A DNA stretch of 64,000 nucleotides from JANRKF01 sp033763575 (GCA_033763575.1 JANRKF010000011.1:62001-126000); one strand, 5' to 3'; counted from the first letter of the stretch, positions 45,959 through 58,530 are shown. Numbers and translations: made by a program. The notes: generated by a model from the letters alone, not told the origin.

Positions 45959-46059
45959 ATCCTGGGGATGATATAGTATAAAACGCTTGCTTATCAAAGC
46001 ATTAAAACCGTCATCGAATCTTCATTATGAAAAATCACGAAAATGGGGTATGGTAGGCT

Positions 46060-46494
46060 ATGGCTAAAATATACGAAACACAGGAAGATATTGCGCGTGA
46101 GGTGGAAAAAACCAAACTTCACAATGCTCGCGCCAGCGCCAGCAGCAACTTCGACAGCGCCATCATCGGCACCTTCATGGCCACCGGCAGCCACATGTCC
46201 GAGCAATATGACGCGCTGCAATCGGCTGTTTACAAAAGGCCCCAATCGGCTTTTTTCAGCGGGCTCAACAAGGTATTCATGGGGCTGGGGGTGATCACCG
46301 GCGTGATGGGTGTGGTGGGCTGGTGGCGCGCACATAACCAGGAGGCCGAGGCCAAAGCCAAGCTTCAGGTGCTGGGGCCGGAGGAAGTCAAATTCTCGCC
46401 GCTTGCTGTCGGGGAACCTGAGCAGACGCGGGGTGAAGTGCTCCATGCCGAACGCGTGAAACAACCGGTTGCCAGCGTGGACCGTTCACTATAA
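46060..46494 (+). CDS. Unknown small membrane protein next to attR
   Basis: I do not recognise this 144-residue protein. The N-terminal half is polar and helical (YETQEDIAREVEKTKLHNARASA). One membrane segment lies about residues 72-90 (FMGLGVITGVMGVVGWW), preceded by a short FFSG turn. The C-terminal third is polar. It lies just outside the right att core and 36 bp before ctaB, in the same direction, so it may be read with the oxidase assembly genes. GGTAGG stands three bases before the ATG, a somewhat short spacing. Confidence 0.7.
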   Translation: MAKIYETQEDIAREVEKTKLHNARASASSNFDSAIIGTFMATGSHMSEQYDALQSAVYKRPQSAFFSGLNKVFMGLGVITGVMGVVGWWRAHNQEAEAKAKLQVLGPEEVKFSPLAVGEPEQTRGEVLHAERVKQPVASVDRSL

Positions 46495-46529
46495 ACCTAT
46501 CCGCAGTTTGATTTTATGCGGATTTTATC

Positions 46530-47429
46530 ATGACAATTGCAACCTGTCCTTCTATCGGCGCCGCCCCCTCCACGGTGCGCGATTTTGTCACCCTGCTCAA
46601 GCCGGGAGTGATGGCGCTGGTGGTGTTTACCGGCCTGGCCGGCATGGTGGTGGCGCCCGGCCACCTCAACCTGATGCAGCAGCTGCTCACGCTGTTTTGC
46701 ATTGCGCTGGGCAGCGGTGCGGGCGCGGCGATAAATATGTGGTATGACCGCGATATCGATGCGCTGATGGCGCGCACCTTGCTGCGCCCGGTGCCGGCGG
46801 GGCGCGTGGCGCCCGACGATGCGCTGGCTTTCGGGCTTTTCCTTGCGGCGCTTGCGGTGATGCTGATGGGGCTCGCGCTCAACTGGGTGGCGTCGGCGAT
46901 CCTGGCGTTTGCCATTTTCTTTTATGCGGTGGTGTATACGATGTGGCTCAAGCGTTCGACGCCGCAGAATATTGTGATCGGCGGCGCGGCGGGCGCGTTT
47001 CCGCCGATGATCGGCTGGGCGGCGGCAACGGGCGATGTATCGCTGACATCGCTGATTTTATTTGCGATTATTTTCCTGTGGACGCCGCCGCATTTCTGGG
47101 CGCTGGCACTGTTCCGCTCGGGCGATTATGCCAAGGCGGGCGTGCCGATGATGCCGGTGGTGGCGGGGCATCTCCACACCAAGCGCCTGATGCTTTTTTA
47201 CACGATTCTTCTGGTGGCGGCGACGCTCGCGCTGCCTGCGCTGCATTTGGCGGGGTGGTTCTACGGCGCGGTGGCTGGGCTTCTTGGCGCGGTGTTTTTA
47301 TATCATGTGTGGCGTGTGCTGATAAGCGAAGGCGATGTGTGGCCGAAGAAAACATTCGGTTTTTCTATTCTGTATTTATTCGCGTTATTTACGGCCTTGA
47401 TGATTGATGCATGGTTGCGTAGTATGTAG
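46530..47429 (+). CDS. ctaB: Protoheme IX farnesyltransferase (heme O synthase)
   Basis: CtaB adds a farnesyl group to heme B, making heme O for cytochrome oxidases. The 299-residue membrane protein has the UbiA-family aspartate-rich motif NMWYDRDIDALMART and the second motif region near PPHFWALALFRSGDYAKAGVPMMPVV, with about nine hydrophobic segments. The order ctaB - small membrane genes - ctaG is typical of the alphaproteobacterial cox cluster. The oxidase subunit genes coxA, coxB and coxC are not in the window. Confidence 0.95.
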   Translation: MTIATCPSIGAAPSTVRDFVTLLKPGVMALVVFTGLAGMVVAPGHLNLMQQLLTLFCIALGSGAGAAINMWYDRDIDALMARTLLRPVPAGRVAPDDALAFGLFLAALAVMLMGLALNWVASAILAFAIFFYAVVYTMWLKRSTPQNIVIGGAAGAFPPMIGWAAATGDVSLTSLILFAIIFLWTPPHFWALALFRSGDYAKAGVPMMPVVAGHLHTKRLMLFYTILLVAATLALPALHLAGWFYGAVAGLLGAVFLYHVWRVLISEGDVWPKKTFGFSILYLFALFTALMIDAWLRSM

Positions 47430-47445
47430 CCGGAAGGACATGGGC

Positions 47446-47610
47446 ATGCAAAAACTGACACCGGAGAATGCGAAGCTGTTATCCGATTTATCGGAGCATA
47501 CGGTGTATCTGATGGGCGGCAGTTTCGTGCTGGGCAGCCTGTTTACCATCTTCCTGCTGCTGATGCTTGATTTCGCCCGCCACCTGCAGGCCGATAAAGA
47601 TCCCGAATAA
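47446..47610 (+). CDS. Small single-pass membrane protein in the cox assembly cluster
   Basis: This 54-residue protein (MQKLTPENAKLL...) has one membrane segment, YLMGGSFVLGSLFTIFLLLML, and a short charged tail. ATG 47446 has GGAAGG eight bases upstream; ATG 47440 is an alternative but is too close to it. It sits between ctaB and a second small gene ahead of ctaG. I cannot name it; it may be a cytochrome oxidase accessory protein by position. Confidence 0.6.
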   Translation: MQKLTPENAKLLSDLSEHTVYLMGGSFVLGSLFTIFLLLMLDFARHLQADKDPE

Positions 47611-47612
47611 CC

Positions 47613-47738
47613 ATGCCGCTTAGCCCACAACATCGGAAGCAACGGCAAAAAAACATTGTGCTTTTCTTATTGCTGGCTGCGTTGATTGCGCTGGTTTACG
47701 GCGTGACCCTGATGCGGATGGGGTTCTCGTTTTCATGA
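47613..47738 (+). CDS. CoxF-like small membrane protein
   Basis: A 41-residue frame with start ATG 47613 and stop TGA 47736-47738, found by reading the gap. It has a basic N-terminus (QHRKQRQKN) and one hydrophobic segment (IVLFLLLAALIALVYGVTLM). Its stop overlaps the ctaG start as ATGA. Small proteins of this form before ctaG are often called CoxF in alphaproteobacteria; their role in oxidase assembly is not settled. It is two bases after the previous small gene. Confidence 0.65.
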   Translation: MPLSPQHRKQRQKNIVLFLLLAALIALVYGVTLMRMGFSFS

Positions 47739-48253
47739 CATCGAATGCGCGCCTTGCCGCAAATGCCGCCGCGCTCGCCATTGCCATGCTGGGGCTTGCC
47801 TACGCCTCGGTGCCGCTTTACCGCCTGTTCTGCCAGGTGACCGGTTTCGGCGGCACGACGCAGGAGGGGCAGGTGGCACCGGGCGCGGTTGGCGACCGTA
47901 AAATCGTCATCCGCTTCAATGCCGATATCGATCCGAGCCTCGACTGGAGCTTCAAACCGGGCGAGCGTGAGATACGGGTGAAGATCGGCGAGCAGGCGCT
48001 CACCCATTACGTGGCGGAAAATAACGCAAACACGCCGGTTACCGGACGTGCGATCTATAACGTCGTGCCGCACGGTGCTGGGGCGTATTTTGTTAAAATC
48101 GCCTGCTTTTGTTTCGAGAAGCAAACGCTGAAAGCCCACCAGAAGATAGACATGCCGGTGCTATTTTACATCGATCCCGCGATTTTAAGCGATCCCGAAA
48201 TGAAAGACACCCGCGTCATCACCCTTTCTTATACATTCTTCCCGCAGGAATAG
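47735..48253 (+). CDS. ctaG: Cytochrome c oxidase assembly protein CtaG (Cox11 family)
   Basis: CtaG/Cox11 delivers copper to the CuB site of cytochrome c oxidase. The 172-residue protein has an N-terminal membrane anchor (AANAAALAIAMLGLAYASVPLYRLFCQVTGFGG), a periplasmic beta domain, and the copper-binding CFCF motif (KIACFCFEKQTL). The end VITLSYTFFPQE matches the family. Its ATG overlaps the preceding small gene's stop. The convergent gene's stop begins 1 bp beyond its own stop. Confidence 0.95.
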   Translation: MTSNARLAANAAALAIAMLGLAYASVPLYRLFCQVTGFGGTTQEGQVAPGAVGDRKIVIRFNADIDPSLDWSFKPGEREIRVKIGEQALTHYVAENNANTPVTGRAIYNVVPHGAGAYFVKIACFCFEKQTLKAHQKIDMPVLFYIDPAILSDPEMKDTRVITLSYTFFPQE

Positions 48254-48254
48254 G

Positions 48255-48674
48255 CTAGAGGCCTTCACCTTCCGAGGTGCTGCCCTTTTCTATAGTGGCG
48301 GTGCCGGTGCGGGTGTTGCCGCCGGGGCCGGTCACGGTACGCGTCGCGGTGCCGGTTTCAGGGTCGACACTGTTGGTAGCCGTGCGGTTATAGGTCTGGC
48401 CGTTCGGGCCGGTGCCGGTGGTGTTATAGGTGACGCTTCCATCTTCATTTTTTACCCGGGTGCCGGTGGCGCTGCGAGTTTTGCCTCCCACGCCGGTCAC
48501 GCTGCGGTTCACGGTGCCGGTCGCCGGGTCGTAGGTGCGGGTGACCTTGCGGTTTAACGTTTTGCCGCCGCCGGTGGTGATGGTGGCATTGCGCTCGCGG
48601 GCGAAACTGTCGGTGGTGGCGACCAGTGCGAGGATCGCGCAGCTGCCGATGAGGGCTTTCATGGTGGGTTTCAT
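48255..48674 (-). CDS. Secreted repeat protein, Thr/Gly-rich
   Basis: The 139-residue product has a signal peptide (MKALIGSCAILALVATTDSFA) followed by about four imperfect repeats of some 22-24 residues with the pattern Y(D/N)..TGT..R.VTG.GG.TR..TGT, giving a Thr/Gly/Asn-rich beta-like stretch. I do not recognise a family; the YDPATGT unit slightly recalls YD repeats of Rhs proteins but is far shorter. ATG 48674 is chosen because AAGGAG lies six bases upstream. Cell-surface or periplasmic location is likely. Confidence 0.65.
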   Translation of the reverse strand: MKPTMKALIGSCAILALVATTDSFARERNATITTGGGKTLNRKVTRTYDPATGTVNRSVTGVGGKTRSATGTRVKNEDGSVTYNTTGTGPNGQTYNRTATNSVDPETGTATRTVTGPGGNTRTGTATIEKGSTSEGEGL

Positions 48675-48802
48675 AAGCATCTCCTTTTGATAGCGGGGTG
48701 AAGTCTGGAGAGTGGTACAGTATAAACCCCTGCACATCCAGCGCATTCTTTCCCGCGCTATTTACGCTTGCTCATTTTTTAACCTTTATCTATAGATTGG
48801 CT

Positions 48803-49237
48803 ATGCCTGAAACCATTGCCATTGCCTCCGATCACGCCGGGGTGACGCTCAAAGAAACGCTCAAAGACCAGCTGCTCGCGCTTGGGTTTTTGCCGGAGGA
48901 TATGGGCGCGTTTGCCAAGGATTCGGTGGATTATCCCGATTACGCCCATCTGGTGAGCAAGTGGATAGTGGCGCAGCCGGCGCGGCGCGGGGTGCTGATT
49001 TGCGGGTCGGGCATCGGCATGAGCATTGCCGCCAACCGCCACAAGGGTGTCCGTGCCGCCCTCTGCCGCACGGTCGAGGATGCCGGGCTTGCGCGGACGC
49101 ACAACAATGCTAATGTGCTTTGCCTCGGCGAGCGCAGCACCGATGCGGAAACCGCCAAAGAGATTTTAAAGCATTTTCTTGCCACGCCGTTTGATGGCGG
49201 ACGGCACGAGACGCGTGTGAATAAAATGGATAAGTAA
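48803..49237 (+). CDS. rpiB: Ribose-5-phosphate isomerase B
   Basis: RpiB interconverts ribose 5-phosphate and ribulose 5-phosphate in the pentose phosphate pathway. The 144-residue product has the family start IAIASDHAGVTLKETL, the proton-transfer cysteine motif LICGSGIGMSIAANRHKGVRAALC and the ARTHNNANVLCLGER substrate loop. ATG 48803 gives the family N-terminus; the frame opens at 48698. glyA starts 11 bp downstream, a common alphaproteobacterial pairing. Confidence 0.95.
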   Translation: MPETIAIASDHAGVTLKETLKDQLLALGFLPEDMGAFAKDSVDYPDYAHLVSKWIVAQPARRGVLICGSGIGMSIAANRHKGVRAALCRTVEDAGLARTHNNANVLCLGERSTDAETAKEILKHFLATPFDGGRHETRVNKMDK

Positions 49238-49248
49238 CGAGGAGCATC

Positions 49249-50538
49249 ATGTTAGCCCAGAAGAAAGAGCCCCCTATGACCAACAAGTTTTTCTCCGCCT
49301 CACTCGCGGATACCGACCCCGCCATCCTCCACACGCTTGATGAGGAATTGCTGCGCCAGCAATCGCAGATCGAGCTGATTGCTTCGGAAAATATCGTTTC
49401 GCGTGCGGTGCTGGAAGCGCAAGGCAGCGTGCTCACCAACAAATATGCGGAAGGCTATCCCGGCAAGCGCTATTACGGCGGGTGCGAGGCGGTGGATAAA
49501 ACGGAAGCGCTCGCCATCGACCGTGCGAAGGAATTGTTCGGTTGCAGCTATGCCAACGTGCAGCCGCATTCCGGCTCGCAGGCGAACCAGGCGGTGTTCA
49601 TGTCGCTCCTTTCGCCGGGCGACGTCATCCTCGGCCAGTCGCTTGCCGCAGGCGGGCATTTAACCCATGGCGCCGCGCCCAACCAATCGGGCAAATGGTT
49701 CAAGGCGATTCAATATGGCGTGAAAAAAGAAGACGGCCTCATCGATTATGAAGAGATGGAAAAACTGGCTGCCGAGCATAAACCGAAACTGATTATTGCC
49801 GGGTTTTCGGCCTATTCACGCGTGATCGATTGGGCGCGTTTCCGCAAAGCGGCCGATAGCGTCGGGGCGTATCTGATGGCCGATATGGCGCATGTCGCGG
49901 GGCTGGTCGCCGCAGGCGTTTATCCAAGCCCTGTACCGCACGCGCATGTGGTCACCACCACCACCCACAAAACCCTGCGCGGCCCACGCGGCGGGCTGAT
50001 CCTCTCCAATAGCGAAGAGATCGGCAAGAAGCTCAACTCGGCGATTTTCCCCGGTATCCAGGGCGGCCCGCTGATGCATGTGATCGCGGCGAAAGCGGTG
50101 GCGTTTGGCGAGGCGCTCAGGCCCGAATTTAAAACCTACGCCAGACAGGTGGTCGATAATGCGCATGCGCTGGCGGAAACGCTGGTGGCTCGCGGCGTCA
50201 ACATCGTCGCCGGCGGCACCGACAACCACCTGATGCTGGTCGATCTCCGTCCGAAAGGCGTGACCGGGAAAGCGGCGGAAGAATCGCTCGAGCGCGCTGG
50301 GCTCACCTGCAATAAAAACGCCATTCCATTCGATCCCGAAAAGCCGTTCGTCACCAGCGGCATCCGCCTCGGCACGCCTGCCGGGACCACGCGTGGTTTC
50401 GGCGTCGAGGAATTCAAGGCGATCGGTCATCTGATCGGTGATGTGCTGGATGGTATCGCGAAGGGCGATAATTCGACGGCGGAAAAAGAGGTGAAGGAAA
50501 AAGTGAAAGCGCTCTGCGCGAAGTTCCCGATTTACTGA
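49249..50538 (+). CDS. glyA: Serine hydroxymethyltransferase
   Basis: GlyA converts serine and tetrahydrofolate to glycine and methylene-tetrahydrofolate using PLP. The 429-residue protein has the substrate region IELIASENIVSRAVLEAQGSVLTNKYAEGYPGKRYYGGCE and the PLP-binding lysine in VTTTTHKTLRGPRGG. ATG 49249 is supported by GAGGAG at good spacing; ATG 49276 (TNKFFSASL) would match many homologues' N-termini and is the alternative. It is likely cotranscribed with rpiB. Confidence 0.97.
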   Translation: MLAQKKEPPMTNKFFSASLADTDPAILHTLDEELLRQQSQIELIASENIVSRAVLEAQGSVLTNKYAEGYPGKRYYGGCEAVDKTEALAIDRAKELFGCSYANVQPHSGSQANQAVFMSLLSPGDVILGQSLAAGGHLTHGAAPNQSGKWFKAIQYGVKKEDGLIDYEEMEKLAAEHKPKLIIAGFSAYSRVIDWARFRKAADSVGAYLMADMAHVAGLVAAGVYPSPVPHAHVVTTTTHKTLRGPRGGLILSNSEEIGKKLNSAIFPGIQGGPLMHVIAAKAVAFGEALRPEFKTYARQVVDNAHALAETLVARGVNIVAGGTDNHLMLVDLRPKGVTGKAAEESLERAGLTCNKNAIPFDPEKPFVTSGIRLGTPAGTTRGFGVEEFKAIGHLIGDVLDGIAKGDNSTAEKEVKEKVKALCAKFPIY

Positions 50539-50549
50539 TTGGTCGTGTT

Positions 50550-50897
50550 ATGACGGAAACAGTAAATAAAATAATTTCCATTGAAAAGCTTGCCAGCAAA
50601 CTTGGTTTGCGGAATGCTGATATTGAGGCGTGGGGGGTGGAAATCGATTCAACCGGCAGTTATGTCACCATAGAGAGCGTTTTGGACAAATGGCTGAGCG
50701 CCGGGTATGAGGATACAAAAATATTGCCCGTCGGGAATCCTTCGTTGGAAGGGAGGCCTAGGGCCGTTGTAGTCAGCGCCTGGACGCCGCCGATGGATGT
50801 AGTGAATGAATTGATTGAGCAGCTTCCCACTCAGCTGCAACGGCAATACAGGACGGCATTCTCCGGTATTTCTTCTGTTTCCAGCCGTGGTATATGA
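50550..50897 (+). CDS. Hypothetical protein
   Basis: I do not recognise this 115-residue soluble protein. Its first 40 residues (ISIEKLASKLGLRNADIEAWGVEID) look like a helix-turn-helix-type fold, but the resemblance is weak. It begins 11 bp after glyA, and its last 11 bases overlap the chosen GTG start of the TSUP permease. That tight packing supports it being a real gene read with glyA. Confidence 0.55.
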   Translation: MTETVNKIISIEKLASKLGLRNADIEAWGVEIDSTGSYVTIESVLDKWLSAGYEDTKILPVGNPSLEGRPRAVVVSAWTPPMDVVNELIEQLPTQLQRQYRTAFSGISSVSSRGI

Positions 50898-51642
50898 TTT
50901 TCTCCAGCCGCTGCTTTTCTTCCTCGCCGCCGCGATGGGCGGGGCGATTAACGCGGTAGCGGGCGGCGGCTCCTTCTTGTTATTCCCGGTGCTGATGTTC
51001 GGCGGGCTTTCGCCGGTGGCGGCGAATGTCATGTGCACGATTGCGCTGTGGCCGGGCAGCGTGGCCAGCAGCTATGCCTATTGGCGCCGGATCAACACGC
51101 CGGTTTCCACGCTGAAGGTGCTCCTGTTTTTTTGCGTGATCGGCAGTTCCATCGGCGCGGCGGCTTTGCTGCATTATCCTGAAGAGACCTTTGCTGCGCT
51201 GGTGCCGTGGCTTTTGCTTTTCGCGACGCTTATTTTTATCTTCGGGCGAAAAATGGTTGCGCTATTTCGCATGAAAAATGCAACCACGCCGCGTGCCGTA
51301 ATTTATTTTTCCATGCTGGCAATCGCGATATATGGCGGTTATTTCGGGGCCGGAATAGGTATCCTGATGCTCGCCATGCTCCAGCTTTCCGGCCATTCGG
51401 ACATGCATGCGATGAATGGGTTGAAAACGGTGCTGGGCAGCGCGATCAACGCAGTCGCCATGGTCATATTCATCGTATCGGGGCATGTGTTGTGGGAATG
51501 GTCGCTTGTGCTGGTGGCGGGCGGTATCACCGGCGGCTATGTGGGAACGAGGCTGGCCCTGCGTGTGCACCCGGAGACGGTGCGGCGCATCGTGGTGGCG
51601 ATCGCCTGTGCGATGACCGCGTATTTTTTTACATATGGCTGA
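50887..51642 (+). CDS. TSUP family (TauE/SafE) permease
   Basis: A roughly 252-residue membrane protein of the TauE/SafE family, which moves sulfite, sulfoacetate or other organic anions out of or into the cell. The two family repeats are seen as GGAINAVAGGGSFLLFPVLMFGGLSPVAANVMCTIALWPG near the N-terminus and YGGYFGAGIGILMLAMLQLSG with NGLKTVLGSAINAVA in the second half. About eight hydrophobic segments are present. I chose GTG 50887 (VYDFLQPLLFFLAAA); the frame extends upstream to 50815. Its substrate is unknown. Confidence 0.85.
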   Translation: MVYDFLQPLLFFLAAAMGGAINAVAGGGSFLLFPVLMFGGLSPVAANVMCTIALWPGSVASSYAYWRRINTPVSTLKVLLFFCVIGSSIGAAALLHYPEETFAALVPWLLLFATLIFIFGRKMVALFRMKNATTPRAVIYFSMLAIAIYGGYFGAGIGILMLAMLQLSGHSDMHAMNGLKTVLGSAINAVAMVIFIVSGHVLWEWSLVLVAGGITGGYVGTRLALRVHPETVRRIVVAIACAMTAYFFTYG

Positions 51643-51721
51643 TCGCTTAGGGGTTGCGTTTTGTCATTTGCGGCTTATGATGACTGGAAAATAAACATGC
51701 AAAACAGGTAAAGAGGCCCCC

Positions 51722-52714
51722 ATGAACCTTCCGGTTTTTTCTATGGATGACGATGCCATGCCTTCCAAACGCGCGCATCTCATCGTGCTTGGCAATGAAA
51801 AGGGCGGTTCGGGCAAAACCACTACCGGGATGCATATCATCATCGCGCTGATGCGCCTTGGTTTCAATGTCGGCAGCATGGATCTGGATGCCCGCCAGCG
51901 TTCGCTTTCGCGCTATATTGAGAATCGCCGCCAGACTTCGCTTAAAGAAAATGTTCCGCTGCCGACGCCGCAGCATATCGTGCTGCCGCGCAGCCCGTTC
52001 AATATCGTGCAGGAAGCCGAAGAAGATGAGCGCGAGCGTTTCCTTGCTGCGATCGACAAGCTTTCTGTGACCAATGATTTCATTGTGATCGACAGCCCCG
52101 GTTCCGACACCTATCTCGCTCGCCTCGCGCATGGCCATGCCGATACCGTCATCACCCCGATCAATGACTCGTTCGTCGATCTTGACGTGTTGGCCACGGT
52201 GGACGGCCACACGCTCAAAATCATCAAGCCGTCGATTTATTCGGAAATGGTGTGGGAGCAGAAATTGCTGCGCGCCAAGCGCGATGGCGGATCGATCGAG
52301 TGGATCGTGATGCGCAACCGCCTGTCGAACATCGACGCGAAAAACAAGCGTTTCATGACGCAGGTGACCGGTGAGCTTTCCCGCCGCATCGGCTTCCGTG
52401 TCGCTCCCGGCTTTTCCGAGCGGGTGATTTTCCGCGAAATGTTCCTGCAGGGCCTGACCGTGCTCGACATCATGGAGAGCAATGCCAAGGGCGGTCTGTC
52501 GATTTCGCATGTGGCGGCGCGCCAGGAAGTGCGCGACCTGCTCAAAACGCTCCGTATCCCGGCGGTGGATGAAAAAATCGCCCAATCCCGCCGTGCCAGC
52601 GATGATGAAGAGGAGGGCGAGGATAGCGCGGAGGAATCGGATACCCCGTCTACGGTAGCGAATAATGCTTCGGTAGTTCCGGCACAAAAAGAGCTGGTGG
52701 AGATGGCTTCCTAA
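51722..52714 (+). CDS. mipZ: MipZ-type ParA ATPase (division-plane positioning)
   Basis: MipZ forms a polar gradient that blocks FtsZ assembly away from midcell in alphaproteobacteria. The 330-residue product has the deviant Walker A GNEKGGSGKTTTGMHI, with the MipZ-specific GNEKGG and the following LRLGFNVGSMDLDARQRSLSRYIENR, and the Walker B-like IVIDSPGSDTYLARLAHGHAD. An acidic C-terminal tail (SDDEEEGEDSAEESD) is present. AAAGAGG lies five bases before ATG 51722. It is immediately followed by murJ; the MipZ partner ParB is not in the window. Confidence 0.92.
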   Translation: MNLPVFSMDDDAMPSKRAHLIVLGNEKGGSGKTTTGMHIIIALMRLGFNVGSMDLDARQRSLSRYIENRRQTSLKENVPLPTPQHIVLPRSPFNIVQEAEEDERERFLAAIDKLSVTNDFIVIDSPGSDTYLARLAHGHADTVITPINDSFVDLDVLATVDGHTLKIIKPSIYSEMVWEQKLLRAKRDGGSIEWIVMRNRLSNIDAKNKRFMTQVTGELSRRIGFRVAPGFSERVIFREMFLQGLTVLDIMESNAKGGLSISHVAARQEVRDLLKTLRIPAVDEKIAQSRRASDDEEEGEDSAEESDTPSTVANNASVVPAQKELVEMAS

Positions 52715-52717
52715 GCC

Positions 52718-54241
52718 ATGTCCCTCATTAAATCTTCTGCCACGATTGGGTTTTATACGCTCGCTTCCCGCGTGCTGGGGTTCGTGCGCGACATCACCAT
52801 TGCATCGGGTTTGGGCGCAAGTTTTCTTTCTGATGCATTTTTTGTCGCCTTCAAACTTCCCAATTTCCTGCGCCGGCTTTTTGCCGAAGGCGCGTTTAAT
52901 GCGGCGTTCGTGCCGCTTTATGCAGGCAGCGTTGCCGCCGACGGCCAGGAAAAAGCCACAAAATTTGCCAGCGAGGCGATGTCGCTTTTGCTGGTGATTT
53001 TATTCATCGTCACCGGCATTTTCATTGTGTGCATGCCGTGGCTGATGTTTGTTTTAGCGCCCGGTTTTGCGGACGACCCGGATAAATTTGATCTTACCAT
53101 TGCGCTCACCCGCATCACCATGCCCTATATTATTTTTATTTCGCTGGTGTCGCTGCTTGGCGGGATATTGAACAGCTCGCAGAAATTCGCGGCGGTGGCG
53201 GCGACGCCGATTCTCATGAACCTCTCGCTGATTATTGTGCCGCTTTTGCTTGAAGAGGTGACGCCGAACATGGCGCATGCGCTGGCGGTGGCGGTGTTTG
53301 TGGCGGGGGTGGTGCAGTGGTTGTGGCTGGTTTATTTCTGCGCGAAACAGGGGGTGCTGCCGAAATTCACCGCGCCTAAACTCACGCCGGAAGTCAAAAA
53401 ACTTTTGCTCCTGATCGGCCCGGCGGCGCTTGGTGCGGGCGTGGCGCAGATCAATTTGTTCATCGACCTCATCATCGCCTCGCAATTCGATGGCGGCGTA
53501 TCGTATCTTTACTATGCCGACCGCATTAATGAGCTGCCGCTCGCGGTGATCGGCATTGCGGTGGGCACGGCGCTGCTGCCGATGCTCTCGAAGCAGATTC
53601 GACTGGGCGATATGGAGAAGGTCTATCACAGCCAGAACCGGGCGATCGGCTTTACCTTGATGTTCAGCCTGCCAGCGGCGGCGGCGCTGATGACGATTGC
53701 CGAGCCGATCATCCGCGTGATGTTTGAGCGCGGGGCGTTCGGGCCTGCGGAAACGGCGGCGACATCCCCGGCGCTCGTGGCGTTTGCCGCCGGGCTTCCC
53801 GCCTTCATCCTGATTAAAATACTGGCACCCTGTTTTTATGCCAACCAGGATACGAAAACGCCGTTTAAAATCGCAAGTGTCTGCATTCTCGTGAACCTGT
53901 TTTTCAACCTCGCCTTGATGGGCACTTTCCGCCATGTCGGCATGGCCATGGCGACGTCGATTGCCGGCTGGGTCAATGTAGCGCTGATGCTGGTGGCCCT
54001 CCGTCGCCGGTCGTGGATTCGGATTGAGGGCGCGCTTAAATATAATATCATCAAAATTCTGGCCTCTTGCGGGCTGATGGTGGCGAGTCTGCTGGTGGCT
54101 GAAAGCCATCTCGGCTCCTGGCTGGTGGCGGCGCAGTGGCAGCGTTTTTCCGCGCTGGTTACCCTGTCGGTGGCGGGCGGCGCGGTTTATATGGCTGTGA
54201 CGTATGGTTTGAATGTGCTTCAGATCAGGACTAAGCTTTGA
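52718..54241 (+). CDS. murJ: Lipid II flippase MurJ
   Basis: MurJ flips lipid II across the inner membrane for peptidoglycan synthesis. The 507-residue protein has about 13-14 transmembrane segments, the typical start SLIKSSATIGFYTLASRVLGFVRDITIASGLG, and the cavity residues in AFFVAFKLPNFLRRLFAEGAFNAAFVPLY. AISQFDGGVSYLYYADRINELPLAVIGIAVGTALLP-like sequence (here SQFDGGVSYLYYAD) marks the middle. It starts three bases after mipZ, a common alphaproteobacterial neighbour pair. Confidence 0.95.
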   Translation: MSLIKSSATIGFYTLASRVLGFVRDITIASGLGASFLSDAFFVAFKLPNFLRRLFAEGAFNAAFVPLYAGSVAADGQEKATKFASEAMSLLLVILFIVTGIFIVCMPWLMFVLAPGFADDPDKFDLTIALTRITMPYIIFISLVSLLGGILNSSQKFAAVAATPILMNLSLIIVPLLLEEVTPNMAHALAVAVFVAGVVQWLWLVYFCAKQGVLPKFTAPKLTPEVKKLLLLIGPAALGAGVAQINLFIDLIIASQFDGGVSYLYYADRINELPLAVIGIAVGTALLPMLSKQIRLGDMEKVYHSQNRAIGFTLMFSLPAAAALMTIAEPIIRVMFERGAFGPAETAATSPALVAFAAGLPAFILIKILAPCFYANQDTKTPFKIASVCILVNLFFNLALMGTFRHVGMAMATSIAGWVNVALMLVALRRRSWIRIEGALKYNIIKILASCGLMVASLLVAESHLGSWLVAAQWQRFSALVTLSVAGGAVYMAVTYGLNVLQIRTKL

Positions 54242-54246
54242 TTTGT

Positions 54247-54322
54247 CCCCGCGATTTCCTGCTTGAAATCGCATGGGACGCGCTCTGCGGCTCATGGCTG
54301 GTTTACGCTGCTGCGTTCACTT
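54247..54322 (+). repeat. Dispersed repeat B, copy 1 (upstream of sucA)
   Basis: This 76-bp block begins with CGATTTC-CTGCTT-GAAATCG, itself a small palindrome, and aligns with the left arm of the element at 61671-61735 (CCGCGATTTCCT...GCATG.G.CGCG...CTGGTT.A.GCT.CTGC.TTCAC). No gene is seen in 54242-54421. A -35/-10 pair for sucA is not convincing (TTGAAA and TATTCT are only 12 bp apart). Confidence 0.7.
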
Positions 54323-54421
54323 AAAATTAATCTATGCGGCACATGAAACTTTAAGTTTTCCTTGAAAAAATAGCTGTGCTATTCTAGAGCTTCCGTCCTC
54401 CCACACCAAACGAGCATTGCT

Positions 54422-57328
<2,907 letters not shown>

Positions 57329-57383
57329 CGGGCGTCCTTATCGTCTATAAGGGGCCATACCCTCCCTTACATCAGGATTTTCT

Positions 57384-58430
<1,047 letters not shown>

Positions 58431-58433
58431 TAA

Positions 58434-58500
58434 GCCCCGCACTTGTTGCGGGGTCCCGTCGTAACAAAAGGGAGATCCCGCAATAAATGCGGGATGACGG
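58434..58500. repeat. Two REP-like hairpins between mreB and mreC
   Basis: GCCCCGC-ACTTGTT-GCGGGGT (58434-58454) and ATCCCGC-AATAAAT-GCGGGAT (58475-58495) are inverted repeats of the same family as those near 14397, 23297, 25165, 25203 and 26477. They may weaken or end transcription between the two genes. Confidence 0.8.
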
Positions 58501-58530
58501 ATTAAATATTTTTTGTTATACTAAAGGGGT

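Noticed and set aside
54362..54385. sigma-70 promoter for sucA (TTGAAA and TATTCT)
   Set aside because: Spacing is only 12 bp, too short for a normal promoter.
58517..58522. TATACT as -10 box of mreC
   Set aside because: It lies 8 bp before the start codon, which would put the transcription start on the ribosome binding site; mreC also has an evident AAGGGG, suggesting a longer leader or read-through from mreB.
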